64,000 nt of DNA from Poriferisodalis sp965198245 (GTDB lineage Bacteria; Actinomycetota; Acidimicrobiia; Acidimicrobiales; Poriferisodalaceae): assembly GCF_965198245.1 (NCBI RefSeq), contig NZ_OZ240249.1, forward strand, positions 1-64,000, written 5' to 3'. Below, piece after piece: positions 31,922 through 40,616 of the stretch. A model generated the notes under the pieces. The model saw only the letters and a program-made list of their open reading frames with translations, had not been told where the DNA came from and ran no database searches. Within the stretch, counting starts at the first letter, position 1, and each line of letters opens with the position of its first letter. Made by a program: the position numbers and the translations under genes.

Positions 31922-34141
31922 TCACAGGACGATCACGAACACGATGGCAACCACGGCCGCGGTGCCGAACAGCAGCGAGCCGTAGTTCTGGACCTTGCCG
32001 GTCTGCATCACCCGCAGACCCTGACCGCCAGCATCGGCACCGGTGCCGAGCGCGTTGACGGTGTTGTCGATGGTGCCCTGGTCGATCCAGCGATACACCC
32101 ACTTGCCGCCGTCGCGGGCCGATTCACCGGCGGTATTGACGACCTTGTCGATCACGTTGTCGTTGACCCAGTTGGCAGCCCGAGCGATGGGCGCCTTGAT
32201 CGAGCCCACCACGATGTCGGTGTAGAGGTGGTCGAGGTAGTACTTGTTCTCGAGGAACGTGTACCCGGCCTTGGCGTAGCGGTTGCGCTCGGTCAGTCCG
32301 TGCGGTCCGGCGTTGCGCCAGAAGTACATGAACGTGATGGCGATGCCGGCCAGCGCCAGCGCCAGGCCCACGAGGGCCAACACCAGCGACGGGTCCGGAT
32401 GTGACAGGCCGATGGCATTGAGGTAGTGCGACGGCTCGAAGTAGGTCTGGACACGGTGGGCGAAGCCCTCGAGCCCGAAGGGCGAGAGCACCCCGGTGGG
32501 CAGGTTGAACACGCCCGCAACCACAGCCATGCCCGCCAGGATCCACAGCGGGACGGTCATGACCTTGGGTGACTCGTGGGGGTGGCCAAGGCCCCGGTAC
32601 TCGCCCCAGAACGTGTACCAGATGACCCGGGTCATGTAAGCGGCGGTGAGCAGCGCCACGACGCAGCCGAAGATCAGCATGAGCGGGTAGGCGTTCTCTT
32701 GGCCCGCGAGCGCCCCGAGCAGGATCTCATCCTTCGACCAGAAGCCCGCAAAGGGGAAGATGCCCGCCAGCGCCAGCGTCGCAATCACGAACGTCTTGTA
32801 CGTGTGCGGCATGTACTTGCGCAGGCCGCCCATCTCGCGAATGTCGAAGGTGTGATGCGCTGCGTGGCTGACCGATCCGGCCCCCAGGAACAGGCAGGCC
32901 TTGAAGAAGGCGTGCGTGAACAGGTGGAACATGGCGGCGGTCCATGCGCCCACGCCCAGCGCCATCACCATGTAGCCGAGCTGGCTCACCGTGGAGTACG
33001 CCAGCACCTTCTTGATGTCCCACTGGGCGAACGCCAGACCGGCGCCGACGAGGGCCGTGAAGCCGCCGATGAACGCCATGAGGTTGATCGACGAGGTGCC
33101 GATGGAGAAGCCCTCGTAGAAGACCGGGTACAGCCGGCCGATCATGAACACGCCGGCTACGACCATGGTTGCCGCGTGGATCAGCGCTGAGACCGGCGTG
33201 GGTCCGGCCATGGCGTCAGGCAGCCAGGTGTGCAGCGGGAACTGGCCCGACTTGGAGCACACCGCTGCCATGAGCGCGATCGACGCCATCAACAGGGCGA
33301 AGTGATACGGGTTGACGGTCCCGGTTTCGCTCGCGACGCGACTCGCCTCGCCGATCTTCACGTTGATGTCGTGAATGCCGAATGTGCCGAACGTGCCGAA
33401 CAGGATGATGACGCCGACGATCAGGCCGATGTCGCCGACGCGGTTGGTCAGAAACGCCTTCACCGCGGCATCGGAGTTGGGACGTTCCTCCCACCAATGC
33501 CCGATGAGCACGAAGCTGCAGACGCCCACCAGCTCCCAGCCCACGATCATCTGGATCAGGTTCTGGGCCATGACGAAGAAGAGCATCGCGGCGGTGAACA
33601 GGCTCAAGAAGGCGAAATAGTGGACGAAGCGCCTGTCGCCCTTCACGTACTCGCTGGAATAGATGTGCACGAGCAGTGAGATGGACGTGACCACCACCAG
33701 CAGCAGCACGGTCTGGCCGTCGACGAGCGTGCCCACGGCGAAGTCGACGCCGCCAGTCGACCACCAACCGGTGAACGTGGAGATGACCGGCTCGGGGCCC
33801 GCCGCGCCGTGCCCGTCGTCTTCGGCGTGCCCGTCGTCTTCGGCGGCGAGATGCAGCTCACCGTCGAGGCCAGCACTCGAGCTCGACGCGCTCAGCCCTT
33901 CATTGACCTCGACAAGCGCGTGCTCGGCGTCGTTCGACTTCGATGAGGACGCACCATCCTCCACCTGGGTGATCCACGCGACCGCCGCGATCATCGAGAA
34001 GATCCACACGATGCCTACGGCGGCGATGCCCACCTTCTGGACCCGCTCGACACCGATGACGGTGCGGCCGAACAGCAGGATGACGACGAAGGAGACCGCC
34101 GGGATCAGCGGGATGAGGAACGCGTTCTCAAGGATCCACAT
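31922..34141 (-). CDS. nuoL: NADH-quinone oxidoreductase subunit L, copy 1, with an extra acidic/His loop
   Basis: 739 aa, longer than the usual 610-650. The core is normal: VVTSISLLVHIYSSEYVKGD, WELVGVCSFVLIGHWWEERP, KSGQFPLHTWLPDAMAGPTPVSALIHAATMV and WDIKKVLAYSTVSQLGYM, plus the long lateral helix and a C-terminal anchor. The extra length is mainly a loop at about 61-120 between the first helices, Ser/Asp/Glu-rich and containing a doubled EDDGHA unit from an 18-bp tandem repeat at 33809-33844. Confidence 0.94.
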   Translation of the reverse strand: MWILENAFLIPLIPAVSFVVILLFGRTVIGVERVQKVGIAAVGIVWIFSMIAAVAWITQVEDGASSSKSNDAEHALVEVNEGLSASSSSAGLDGELHLAAEDDGHAEDDGHGAAGPEPVISTFTGWWSTGGVDFAVGTLVDGQTVLLLVVVTSISLLVHIYSSEYVKGDRRFVHYFAFLSLFTAAMLFFVMAQNLIQMIVGWELVGVCSFVLIGHWWEERPNSDAAVKAFLTNRVGDIGLIVGVIILFGTFGTFGIHDINVKIGEASRVASETGTVNPYHFALLMASIALMAAVCSKSGQFPLHTWLPDAMAGPTPVSALIHAATMVVAGVFMIGRLYPVFYEGFSIGTSSINLMAFIGGFTALVGAGLAFAQWDIKKVLAYSTVSQLGYMVMALGVGAWTAAMFHLFTHAFFKACLFLGAGSVSHAAHHTFDIREMGGLRKYMPHTYKTFVIATLALAGIFPFAGFWSKDEILLGALAGQENAYPLMLIFGCVVALLTAAYMTRVIWYTFWGEYRGLGHPHESPKVMTVPLWILAGMAVVAGVFNLPTGVLSPFGLEGFAHRVQTYFEPSHYLNAIGLSHPDPSLVLALVGLALALAGIAITFMYFWRNAGPHGLTERNRYAKAGYTFLENKYYLDHLYTDIVVGSIKAPIARAANWVNDNVIDKVVNTAGESARDGGKWVYRWIDQGTIDNTVNALGTGADAGGQGLRVMQTGKVQNYGSLLFGTAAVVAIVFVIVL
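33809..33844. repeat. 18-bp tandem duplication inside nuoL1
   Basis: The unit GTGCCCGTCGTCTTCGGC is present twice in a row and encodes two copies of a six-residue Asp/Glu/His unit in the extra loop of NuoL1. It is in frame, so it changes only loop length. Confidence 0.9.
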
Positions 34142-34151
34142 GCGCGTGCGA

Positions 34152-34451
34152 TCAGCCCTTCATCAGGTCGAACTCGTCGACCGCGATCGATCGGCGGTTG
34201 CGGTACAGCAGCAGCACGATGGCCAGGCCCACGCCGACCTCGGCGGCTGCGACCGCAATGATGAACAGGGCGAAGACCTGCCCAGACACGACGTCGTGCT
34301 GCAGCCCGAACGCCACCAGGTTGAGATTGACCGCGTTCAGCATCAGCTCGATCGACATCAGCACCATGACGCCGTTGCGGCGTGCCAGCACGCCGTAAAC
34401 GCCCACGGCGAACAGCAGCGCGCCCAGGAGCAGGAACTGGTTCAGCAGCAT
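34152..34451 (-). CDS. nuoK: NADH-quinone oxidoreductase subunit K, copy 1
   Basis: Three-helix membrane subunit of the normal 99-aa length from ATG 34451 (MLLNQFLLLGALLFAVGVYG). The conserved buried glutamates are in VLMSIELMLNAVNLNLVAF and VAAAEVGVGLAIVLLLYR. A longer reading upstream overlaps the end of nuoJ1 and is not used. Gap to nuoL1 is 10 bp. Confidence 0.94.
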   Translation of the reverse strand: MLLNQFLLLGALLFAVGVYGVLARRNGVMVLMSIELMLNAVNLNLVAFGLQHDVVSGQVFALFIIAVAAAEVGVGLAIVLLLYRNRRSIAVDEFDLMKG

Positions 34452-34467
34452 CGACCCGTCTCCTGCT

Positions 34468-34962
34468 TCAGTCCCTGCGCGCCAGCACGACGGCACCGAT
34501 CAGCGCGGCTAACAGCAGCACCGAGATGGCTTCGAACGGAATGATGTATTGCGAGAAGACTGAGTCCGCCACGTCGGCAGTGCCGAAGACCGTGTTGTCG
34601 GTGGCCAGCGAGTCGGTGCCGAATTGGTCAATGAGGGCGTAGACGGTGACCCCGCCCAGCGCCAGCGCCGACAGGGCCGCTACCGGCCACGTGGCCCCGG
34701 TCATCTGGGGCATTCGCCCGATCGGCGCCCGGGTGAGCATGATGCCGAACAGAAACAGCACCATCACGGCGCCGATGTAGACGAGCACCTGCGTCGTGGC
34801 GATGAACTCGGCCGCCAGCAGTATGTAGTTCGCTGCCAGACCGCCCAGCACGGCCACCAGGAACAGGGCCGCATGCACGATGTTGCGCGTCGTCACCATC
34901 CCGAGCGCGGCCAGCACGGTGGCGGCCGCGATGATGCCGAAGGCGATGTTCTGCGCAACCAT
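34468..34962 (-). CDS. nuoJ: NADH-quinone oxidoreductase subunit J, copy 1
   Basis: 164-aa five-helix membrane subunit. NIVHAALFLVAVLGGLAANY and EFIATTQVLVYIGAVMVLFLFGIML are the family marks, including the pi-bulge helix with Tyr. The C-terminal helix SVLLLAALIGAVVLARRD is typical. Followed by nuoK1 after 16 bp. Confidence 0.93.
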   Translation of the reverse strand: MVAQNIAFGIIAAATVLAALGMVTTRNIVHAALFLVAVLGGLAANYILLAAEFIATTQVLVYIGAVMVLFLFGIMLTRAPIGRMPQMTGATWPVAALSALALGGVTVYALIDQFGTDSLATDNTVFGTADVADSVFSQYIIPFEAISVLLLAALIGAVVLARRD

Positions 34963-34971
34963 GGTGCCCGC

Positions 34972-35619
34972 CTAGCCGCCAGCTCCGCCAGTGGCGCTGG
35001 CCTCACCGGCGCCGAGCTTGCGCACCGGCCCTGCCTCACCGGCGCCGAGCTTGCGCACCGGCGCCATGTCGTCGGGGCCGAAGTCGGGCACCGTGCGCAC
35101 TTTCTGCTCCGAGCCCGGCTCGTAGGCCAAGAACTCGGGCACGGTCTCCATCCACTCGCCGAGCCGGATCCGGTCGTGCAGCAGGTCGGCGATGTGCGGT
35201 TCGGAATACTCGTACTCGGGCGTCCAGAACAGTGCGTCGAACGGGCACACGTCCACGCAGATGCCGCAGTACATGCACAGCGCGTAGTCGATGTCGAACC
35301 GATCGACCACGTTGACCGTCCGAGCTTTGCCGCCGGCTCGGCGAGGCGGAGCCTTCACCTTGTGGCCTTCGATGTAAATGCACCAGTCGGGGCACGACCT
35401 CGAGCACAGCATGCAGGCGGTGCAGTTCTCCTCGTGCAGTGCGATCACGCCCCGGGCGCGGTCGGGCGGGGCTTCCTTCTCGTGCGGATACTGCACGGTG
35501 ACCGAGCCCTGCTGCGGCGCGGGGATGAGCGTGCGCATGCCTCGCTTGGGGAACAGCGTGCGCACTGCGGTGCGCGCCGTCACTCCAAGGCCTTTCAGCA
35601 ATCCGGGGAGCTGCGGCAT
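34972..35619 (-). CDS. nuoI: NADH-quinone oxidoreductase subunit I, copy 1, with repeated C-terminal tail
   Basis: Carries clusters N6a/N6b of complex I: CTACMLCSRSCPDWC and CMYCGICVDVCPFDALFW give two complete 4Fe-4S motifs. 215 aa. The N-terminus GLGVTARTAVRTLFPKRGMR anchors it to the membrane arm. The C-terminus ends in two near-identical copies of an 11-residue unit with RKLGAGEAGPV, from a 28-bp direct repeat (35001-35028 and 35034-35061). It directly abuts nuoH1. Confidence 0.93.
   Translation of the reverse strand: MPQLPGLLKGLGVTARTAVRTLFPKRGMRTLIPAPQQGSVTVQYPHEKEAPPDRARGVIALHEENCTACMLCSRSCPDWCIYIEGHKVKAPPRRAGGKARTVNVVDRFDIDYALCMYCGICVDVCPFDALFWTPEYEYSEPHIADLLHDRIRLGEWMETVPEFLAYEPGSEQKVRTVPDFGPDDMAPVRKLGAGEAGPVRKLGAGEASATGGAGG
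35001..35061. repeat. 28-bp direct repeat in the 3' end of nuoI1
   Basis: Two identical 28-bp copies at 35001-35028 and 35034-35061 with a 33-bp period keep the frame and lengthen the NuoI1 tail by 11 residues. It lies outside the cluster-binding part. Confidence 0.92.
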
Positions 35620-36666
35620 CTAGAGCACCACCTTGAAGATTCCGGTCACGACGATGTTGGCGAGCGACAGCGGGATGAGGACCTTCCAAGCGAACTTCTG
35701 GAGTTGGTCCTCGCGCAGGCGGGGATAGGTGAAGCGGATCCAGAAGATGACAAAGGCCACCAGCAGGATCTTGACGAGCATCACGACCGGGCCGAGCACA
35801 TTGAGTATCGGAGCGTCGATGTCGAAGCCAGGAATCCACCAACCACCCAGGAACATGACGGTGGCCAACGCCGAGAAGGCGAAGGCTGTGGCCACTTCGG
35901 CCATGAAGAACAGCAGGAAGCGGAAGCCCGTGTATTCGACGTGGAAGCCGCCGACCAACTCGGTCTCGGCCACTGGCATGTCGAACGGCGTCTGGGTCAG
36001 CTCGGCCTGGGCAGAGATCATGAAGATCAAGAAGCCGATGAACTGGGTCAGGATGAACGGGTTTCCGATGAGGCCGAAGCCGAAGATCTCGCCGGTGGCC
36101 TGTGCCCGCACGATCTCTTGCAGGTTGAGAGAGTTGGCTTGGATGACCACGCCCATGACGGCGAGGATCAGCGGCAGCTCATAGGCGATGAGCTGGCCAG
36201 CAGCTCGCAGGCCACCGAGCAGTGCGTACTTGCTGGCTGAGGCCCAGCCGGCCATCAGCACGCCCAGCACCGACAGCGACGAGACCGCCAGCGCGTAGAA
36301 GATGCCCGTGTCGAGGCTTTCCACGACAGCGTCGGGGCCGGTGGGCAGCACGACGAAGAGCAGGAACGACGAGGCAAGCACCACCACCGGTGCTGCACGG
36401 AAAACGCGCCGGTCGGCGGCGGCGGGGTGAATGTCTTCCTTTTGGAGGAACTTGATCGCGTCCGCGATGAGCTGCAGCGAGCCGGAAGGGCCCACGTCCT
36501 GGGGACCCAGCCGGCTCTGCATGAAGGCCATCATCTTGAGCAGGAACAGGTAGCCGAGCATCAGCGCAGCCGTCGGGATGACGATGAGCGCGACGCCGAG
36601 CTTGATGCTGGTCTCCGCCCAGTACGCCAATCCCAGCAGGGCGCTCAGGTCTCCCATCGCGCTCAC
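35620..36666 (-). CDS. nuoH: NADH-quinone oxidoreductase subunit H, copy 1
   Basis: Quinone-chamber membrane subunit, 348 aa. Family marks: FMQSRLGPQDVGPSGSLQLIADAIKFLQKEDI, MAGWASASKYALLGGLRAAGQLIAYELPL, SAQAELTQTPFDMPVAETELVGGFHVEYTG and FTYPRLREDQL. The ATG at 36666 overlaps the end of nuoD1 by 4 bp. An internal ATG at codon 4 is an alternative start. Confidence 0.94.
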   Translation of the reverse strand: MSAMGDLSALLGLAYWAETSIKLGVALIVIPTAALMLGYLFLLKMMAFMQSRLGPQDVGPSGSLQLIADAIKFLQKEDIHPAAADRRVFRAAPVVVLASSFLLFVVLPTGPDAVVESLDTGIFYALAVSSLSVLGVLMAGWASASKYALLGGLRAAGQLIAYELPLILAVMGVVIQANSLNLQEIVRAQATGEIFGFGLIGNPFILTQFIGFLIFMISAQAELTQTPFDMPVAETELVGGFHVEYTGFRFLLFFMAEVATAFAFSALATVMFLGGWWIPGFDIDAPILNVLGPVVMLVKILLVAFVIFWIRFTYPRLREDQLQKFAWKVLIPLSLANIVVTGIFKVVL

Positions 36667-37877
36667 CGGTCGATGTCCCCGAGGATGAAGTACAGCGAGC
36701 CCAAGATGGTGATGATGTCGGGCACGTAGGTGCCCCGCATGACCCAGGGCACGATCGAGATGTTGCTGAAGCTGGGCGTGCGGATCTTCACCCGGAACGG
36801 CCCCAGGCCGCCCTTGGAGATCACGTAGTAGCCCATCTCGCCCAACGGGTTCTCGGTGGAGACATAGGCCTCGCCGGCTGGCACCTTGATGATGAGCGGC
36901 ACCTTGGCCATGATCGGCCCCGACGGGATGGCGTCGAGCAGTTGGTCGACGATCTTGGTGGCCTCGCGGGTTTCCTGCATCCGCACCCAGTAGCGGGCGA
37001 ACGAGTCACCGTCGGGGTGCGTCCACACCCGCCAGTCGATCTGATCCCAGGCAAGGCCCGGGTTGGCGTCGCGACGCAGGTCCCAGTCGACGCCGCTGGC
37101 TCGCAGGTTGGGGCCCGAGAGGCCATAGCCCAGAGCCACATCACTGGGGATCACGCCGACGCCTCGACAGCGAGTCTGGAAGATCTCGTTGCCCATGAGC
37201 AGGTCTTCCATTTCGTCACAGAAGCCGCGCATCTTGGCCATGACGGCATGGGTTTCGGCGATCCAGCCCCGTGGCAGGTCGTCCTTGAGGCCGCCGATGC
37301 GGTCGAAGTTGGGATGGAAGCGACCGCCGGTCACTTCTTCGATCTGGTTGAGCACCCGCTCGCGGTCGCGGAAGGCGAAGAACACCGGGGTGAGGGCGCC
37401 GATCTGCACACCCATGTCGCCGAGGAACAGCGACACATTCGCGATGCGGCTCAGCTCGAACAGGATGGTTCGGATCCACTGCGCACGCGGCGGGGCCTCG
37501 ACGCCCATCAGCTGCTCCGCGGCCAGGATGAACGGCACCTCGTTCGCGAAGCTGCCCAACCAGTCGATGCGGTTGATCAGCGTGGTGCACTGCGGGTAGG
37601 TACGGACCTCGCAGAGCTTCTCGTAGCCTCGGTGCATGTAGCCCATCAACGGCTCGGCTGCGATGACCTGCTCGCCGTCGAGCCGGCAGGCGATGCGCAG
37701 CGTCCCGTGGGTGGCGGGGTGCTGCGGTCCGATGTTCAGCGTCATGTCGCCCGTGTCGAGTTCGACGTTGACACGAGCATCGGCAGCCTGCCCTGCCACG
37801 TAGGCCTGCTGTTCGCGCAGCGCGGCGGCTCCGGATGCGAACCTGCGAGCACCATCGGACGCAGTTGCGGGGCTCAT
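36663..37877 (-). CDS. nuoD: NADH-quinone oxidoreductase subunit D, copy 1
   Basis: 49-kDa-type subunit of 404 aa, lining the quinone site beneath N2. NIGPQHPATHGTLRIACRLDGEQV and PLMGYMHRGYEKLCEVRTYPQ are signature regions, and the end PSFSNISIVPWVMRGTYVPDIITILGSLYFILGDIDR is canonical. An alanine/arginine-rich leader of about 40 residues precedes the core. This is the likely target of the MidA-type methyltransferase. Confidence 0.94.
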   Translation of the reverse strand: MSPATASDGARRFASGAAALREQQAYVAGQAADARVNVELDTGDMTLNIGPQHPATHGTLRIACRLDGEQVIAAEPLMGYMHRGYEKLCEVRTYPQCTTLINRIDWLGSFANEVPFILAAEQLMGVEAPPRAQWIRTILFELSRIANVSLFLGDMGVQIGALTPVFFAFRDRERVLNQIEEVTGGRFHPNFDRIGGLKDDLPRGWIAETHAVMAKMRGFCDEMEDLLMGNEIFQTRCRGVGVIPSDVALGYGLSGPNLRASGVDWDLRRDANPGLAWDQIDWRVWTHPDGDSFARYWVRMQETREATKIVDQLLDAIPSGPIMAKVPLIIKVPAGEAYVSTENPLGEMGYYVISKGGLGPFRVKIRTPSFSNISIVPWVMRGTYVPDIITILGSLYFILGDIDR

Positions 37878-38596
37878 GCGCCCGCTCCCGACGCCTCAAA
37901 GGAGGCCATCACCTCGGCCTCGAGTTGGGCTTCGAGCTCCGGCGGGATCTCTTCGATGTCGACCACACCGGGCCACGGCTTGACCGCACGCGCCAGCAGG
38001 GGGAAGTCCTTGCGGAGCGGATGACCCTCGAACTCGCTCGGCAGGTAGATGTGTTCCAGGTTCGGATGACCCTCGAAGCGGATGCCGAACATCTCGTGGG
38101 CTTCGCGCTCGTGCCAGTCAGCACCGGCAAACACGTCGATGATCGACGGCACTGATGCCGGGGCACCGTCGACATCAGTCACGTCGGCCTTGAGGATGAC
38201 GGCGGCGTGTCGTGCCGGGGCGTGCAGATGTGCAAGCAGCTGGAAGCGTGTGTCGCCGCCGCCCAAGCGCACGGTGTCGGAGGCGGTGGCGCTCGTGGTC
38301 TCTTCTTCGTCCTGGCCGACACCAGCGCCGTCGAACTCGGTGTCCTCGTAGCGGCCTTCAGGCGCATCCGTCCAGTCGATGGCCGACAGGAAGCCGAAAT
38401 AGACGAAGCCGGCGTCGCGCAGCGCAGTCATCGCAGTGCGCCAGTGCTCGATCTCGAGGCGCAGCCAGAGGTTCTGGCCCGCTTCGATGTGGGTTTCGAC
38501 CAAGGCGTCACCCAGCAGCTCTGCCAGCTCCGCAGCTAGGGCTTCGCGGGCCTCGTCGCCAGGCGTTTCGGTGCCGTCGTCGGTGTCGTCCGCCAT
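37874..38596 (-). CDS. nuoC: NADH-quinone oxidoreductase subunit C, copy 1
   Basis: 30-kDa-type subunit of 240 aa. The core starts around DALVETHIEAGQNLWLRLEIE and ends with the family motif DWHEREAHEMFGIRFEGHPNLEHIYLP and HPLRKDFPL. A variable acidic insert (about 95-120: DEEETTSATASD) interrupts the beta region. Overlaps nuoD1 by 4 bp. Confidence 0.92.
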   Translation of the reverse strand: MADDTDDGTETPGDEAREALAAELAELLGDALVETHIEAGQNLWLRLEIEHWRTAMTALRDAGFVYFGFLSAIDWTDAPEGRYEDTEFDGAGVGQDEEETTSATASDTVRLGGGDTRFQLLAHLHAPARHAAVILKADVTDVDGAPASVPSIIDVFAGADWHEREAHEMFGIRFEGHPNLEHIYLPSEFEGHPLRKDFPLLARAVKPWPGVVDIEEIPPELEAQLEAEVMASFEASGAGA

Positions 38597-38598
38597 GG

Positions 38599-39150
38599 CT
38601 ACGCCGGCACCCGAGCGGGGTTGGCCTGCAACGCCGGCGCTGGTGCCGAGGGCGGCACCACGATGGGCTCACCTCGCCAGCGTTCTTGAATGTCCTCGCG
38701 CTGGATGCGCTCCTGCAGCAGCACGATGCCCTCAAGCAGTGCCTCGGGCCGGGGTGGGCAGCCGGGCACGTACACGTCGACGGGGATGATCTGATCGACG
38801 CCCTTCGTGACCGAGTAGCTGTCCCAGTACGGACCGCCGCAGTTCGCACACGAGCCCATCGAGATCACGTACTTGGGCTCGGGCATCTGCTCATACAGGC
38901 GTCGGATGACCGGTGCCATCTTGTCGGTGACCGTGCCCGAGATCACCACCAGATCGGCCTGGCGGGGGCTGGCGGGGAACGGGATGACGCCCAGGCGCAT
39001 GACGTCGTAGCGGGGCGAGCCGAACGCGGCGCCCATCTCGATGGCGCAGCAAGCCAAGCCCCACTGGTACACCCACAGCGAGCGGGCCCGGCCGAAGTTC
39101 AGCAGCCAGGTGAGCGGCTTGGGCAGTTTGACCTTGTCGACCAGTGCCAT
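38599..39150 (-). CDS. nuoB: NADH-quinone oxidoreductase subunit B, copy 1
   Basis: Carries cluster N2. 183 aa from ATG 39150 (MALVDKVKLPKPLTWLLNFG). N2 ligands: the tandem cysteines in LACCAIEMGAAF, then MGSCANCGGPYW and YVPGCPPRPEALLE. ASPRQADLVVISGTVTDKMAP is conserved. The upstream reading to 39396 is only the complement of nuoA1. The proline/alanine C-terminal tail (VPPSAPAPALQANP) is extra. Confidence 0.94.
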   Translation of the reverse strand: MALVDKVKLPKPLTWLLNFGRARSLWVYQWGLACCAIEMGAAFGSPRYDVMRLGVIPFPASPRQADLVVISGTVTDKMAPVIRRLYEQMPEPKYVISMGSCANCGGPYWDSYSVTKGVDQIIPVDVYVPGCPPRPEALLEGIVLLQERIQREDIQERWRGEPIVVPPSAPAPALQANPARVPA

Positions 39151-39163
39151 TACGCGCTCCCGC

Positions 39164-39529
39164 TCACACCCAGCGCAAGACGCCTTTGCGCCATGCGTAG
39201 AACAGGCCAAGGACCAGGATGAAGATGAAGATCGCCATCTCGACCAGGCCGAACAGGGCGTAGACGTCGAGCCGCATCGCCCAGGGGAAAATGAACACGG
39301 CCTCCACGTCGAACAAGACGAAGAGAACCGCGAAGACGTAGTAGCGGATCTGGCTTTGAGTCCAGTCGCTGCCGACCGGGTCGACGCCGCTCTCATACGC
39401 GATCAGCTTCTGAGGTGTCGGTCGTTGCGGCCGCAGGATCCGGGCGACGCCGAACATTGCCCCGGCCATCAGGACTGCCGCTGCGCCGAAGATTGCGACA
39501 GTCAGATAACTCCGCAAGAGATCGGACAC
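39164..39529 (-). CDS. nuoA: NADH-quinone oxidoreductase subunit A, copy 1
   Basis: Three-helix subunit that opens the 11-gene nuo operon. QKLIAYESGVDPVGSDW and IRYYVFAVLFVLFDVEAVFIFPWA are diagnostic. GTG 39529 gives 121 aa; a TTG at 39538 would add three residues, and neither has a strong ribosome binding site. There is no nuoE, nuoF or nuoG anywhere in this operon. Confidence 0.92.
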   Translation of the reverse strand: MSDLLRSYLTVAIFGAAAVLMAGAMFGVARILRPQRPTPQKLIAYESGVDPVGSDWTQSQIRYYVFAVLFVLFDVEAVFIFPWAMRLDVYALFGLVEMAIFIFILVLGLFYAWRKGVLRWV

Positions 39530-39538
39530 GGACCGCAA

Positions 39539-39761
39539 CGCTAGCGACTGCGGGACCGCCTGCGCCGAATCAACGACCTCGTTGTCGAGCGCAGGTCAGA
39601 CGGCTGAGCGCGAGGGGTTTCGCGGCAGTTGCGAGGCACTGGTTCCGACCACGGCGAGACACCCAAATGCCTCCGTAGGGCCACACACGTCCCTGCTCCG
39701 ACCTGTCGCTTGCGAACATTCATTCTTAAATCACTCGTTCGCATCCACTACGTTGCGCTGT
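39539..39761. promoter_or_regulatory. Control region upstream of nuoA1, shared with a divergent recombinase remnant
   Basis: About 220 bp between the leftward nuo operon and the rightward recombinase gene. The right end (39715-39765) is markedly AT-richer than the rest of the window, with TTCATTCTTAAATCACTCG, which looks like imported or promoter DNA. No certain -10/-35 can be picked. Confidence 0.4.
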
Positions 39762-40427
39762 GTGAATGAACGAATGTATGCAAAAGAAGCAAGACGGATC
39801 ATCTCCTACGCCCGCGTGTCCACGGGCGTCCAAGCAGCCTCCGGGCTCAGCATCGCCGCCCAGCACGGAGCGGTGACCGACGCGTCAGCCGCTCGAGGAT
39901 GGCAGGTGGTCGCGTGCGTCACCGACGAAGCAGTGTCGGGATCCGTGCCCGTCGGCGAACGCCCTGGGCTGAGTACCGCGCTCGCGCAGCTCGAACGAGG
40001 CGACGCCGATGCGCTTATCGCTACGCCCATCGACCGCCTCGCCCGCGACACACTGGAGACGCTCCTGCTGTTCGACCGCGCAGAGCGATCCGGTTGGGAG
40101 ATCCTCACTCTCGACGCTCCCGACGGCGTTAGAACACACAACGGGCGCCTGCTGGTGGAAGTGCTTGCGATGATCGCAACTCACGAAGCCGGCATGGCTC
40201 GGGCCCACACCAAGTTGCGCCGCATCGTGTGCTTCTATCGCTTGGCCCCAGCGTTGCTCAGCGTCGGCTTGTGCCCACGCCGCGGACTCACACCCGGCCG
40301 ATCCTCCATCGACGAGCGCACAGCTGCTGACCAGAAGACCCATCATGGCCGCGTAACCGTCGCATCGACGGTTGCGCGGCCCGACGCACTGCGCGACGCG
40401 CACGTCGTGGCAACTTGCGTGACTTAA
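39762..40427 (+). CDS. Serine recombinase (resolvase-type) remnant, lacking its DNA-binding part
   Basis: The N-terminal catalytic domain is clear: RRIISYARVSTGVQAASGLS with the nucleophile serine (residue 16 from ATG 39774), RPGLSTALAQLERGDADALI and TPIDRLARDTLETLLLFDRA. Homology stops after about 150 residues (EAGMARAHTKL). The remaining ~70 residues are Arg/Thr-rich and carry no recombinase or HTH domain, so the gene is truncated or decayed. Start is GTG 39762 or ATG 39774. It is the only mobile-element trace between the two nuo operons. Confidence 0.75.
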   Translation: MNERMYAKEARRIISYARVSTGVQAASGLSIAAQHGAVTDASAARGWQVVACVTDEAVSGSVPVGERPGLSTALAQLERGDADALIATPIDRLARDTLETLLLFDRAERSGWEILTLDAPDGVRTHNGRLLVEVLAMIATHEAGMARAHTKLRRIVCFYRLAPALLSVGLCPRRGLTPGRSSIDERTAADQKTHHGRVTVASTVARPDALRDAHVVATCVT

Positions 40428-40599
40428 TCTTCGTGCGTGGCTTGATCCTTCCGTCGCGCCCGATGCGTCGCCCGTCTCGAGTGATCCTGTGCCGGCCGGC
40501 CGGGGGAAAGATGCGTCGCAACTCCTCAGCTGCCCCGCTCCACTCGCCAAAATCGCGACGCGCAGACTTCAACCGTCGAATGGTCTCTACTTCTGACAT
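40288..40599 (-). CDS. Possible small basic protein
   Basis: A 103-aa frame starting MSEVETIRRLKSARRDFGEW, later strongly arginine-rich. The first 30 residues look protein-like, the rest less so, and it overlaps the decayed tail of the recombinase gene on the other strand. No ribosome binding site or known domain. The surrounding 40428-40616 has no other candidate gene. Confidence 0.25.
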   Translation of the reverse strand: MSEVETIRRLKSARRDFGEWSGAAEELRRIFPPAGRHRITRDGRRIGRDGRIKPRTKIKSRKLPRRARRAVRRAAQPSMRRLRGHDGSSGQQLCARRWRIGRV

Positions 40600-40616
40600 T
40601 GGAACTCAGCCCGGCG

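Noticed and set aside
27811..34544. Very long plus-strand frames (over 500 aa) across nuoN1, nuoM1 and nuoL1
   Set aside because: They are antisense to clear complex I genes, with low-complexity H/Q/R/D composition and no family match.
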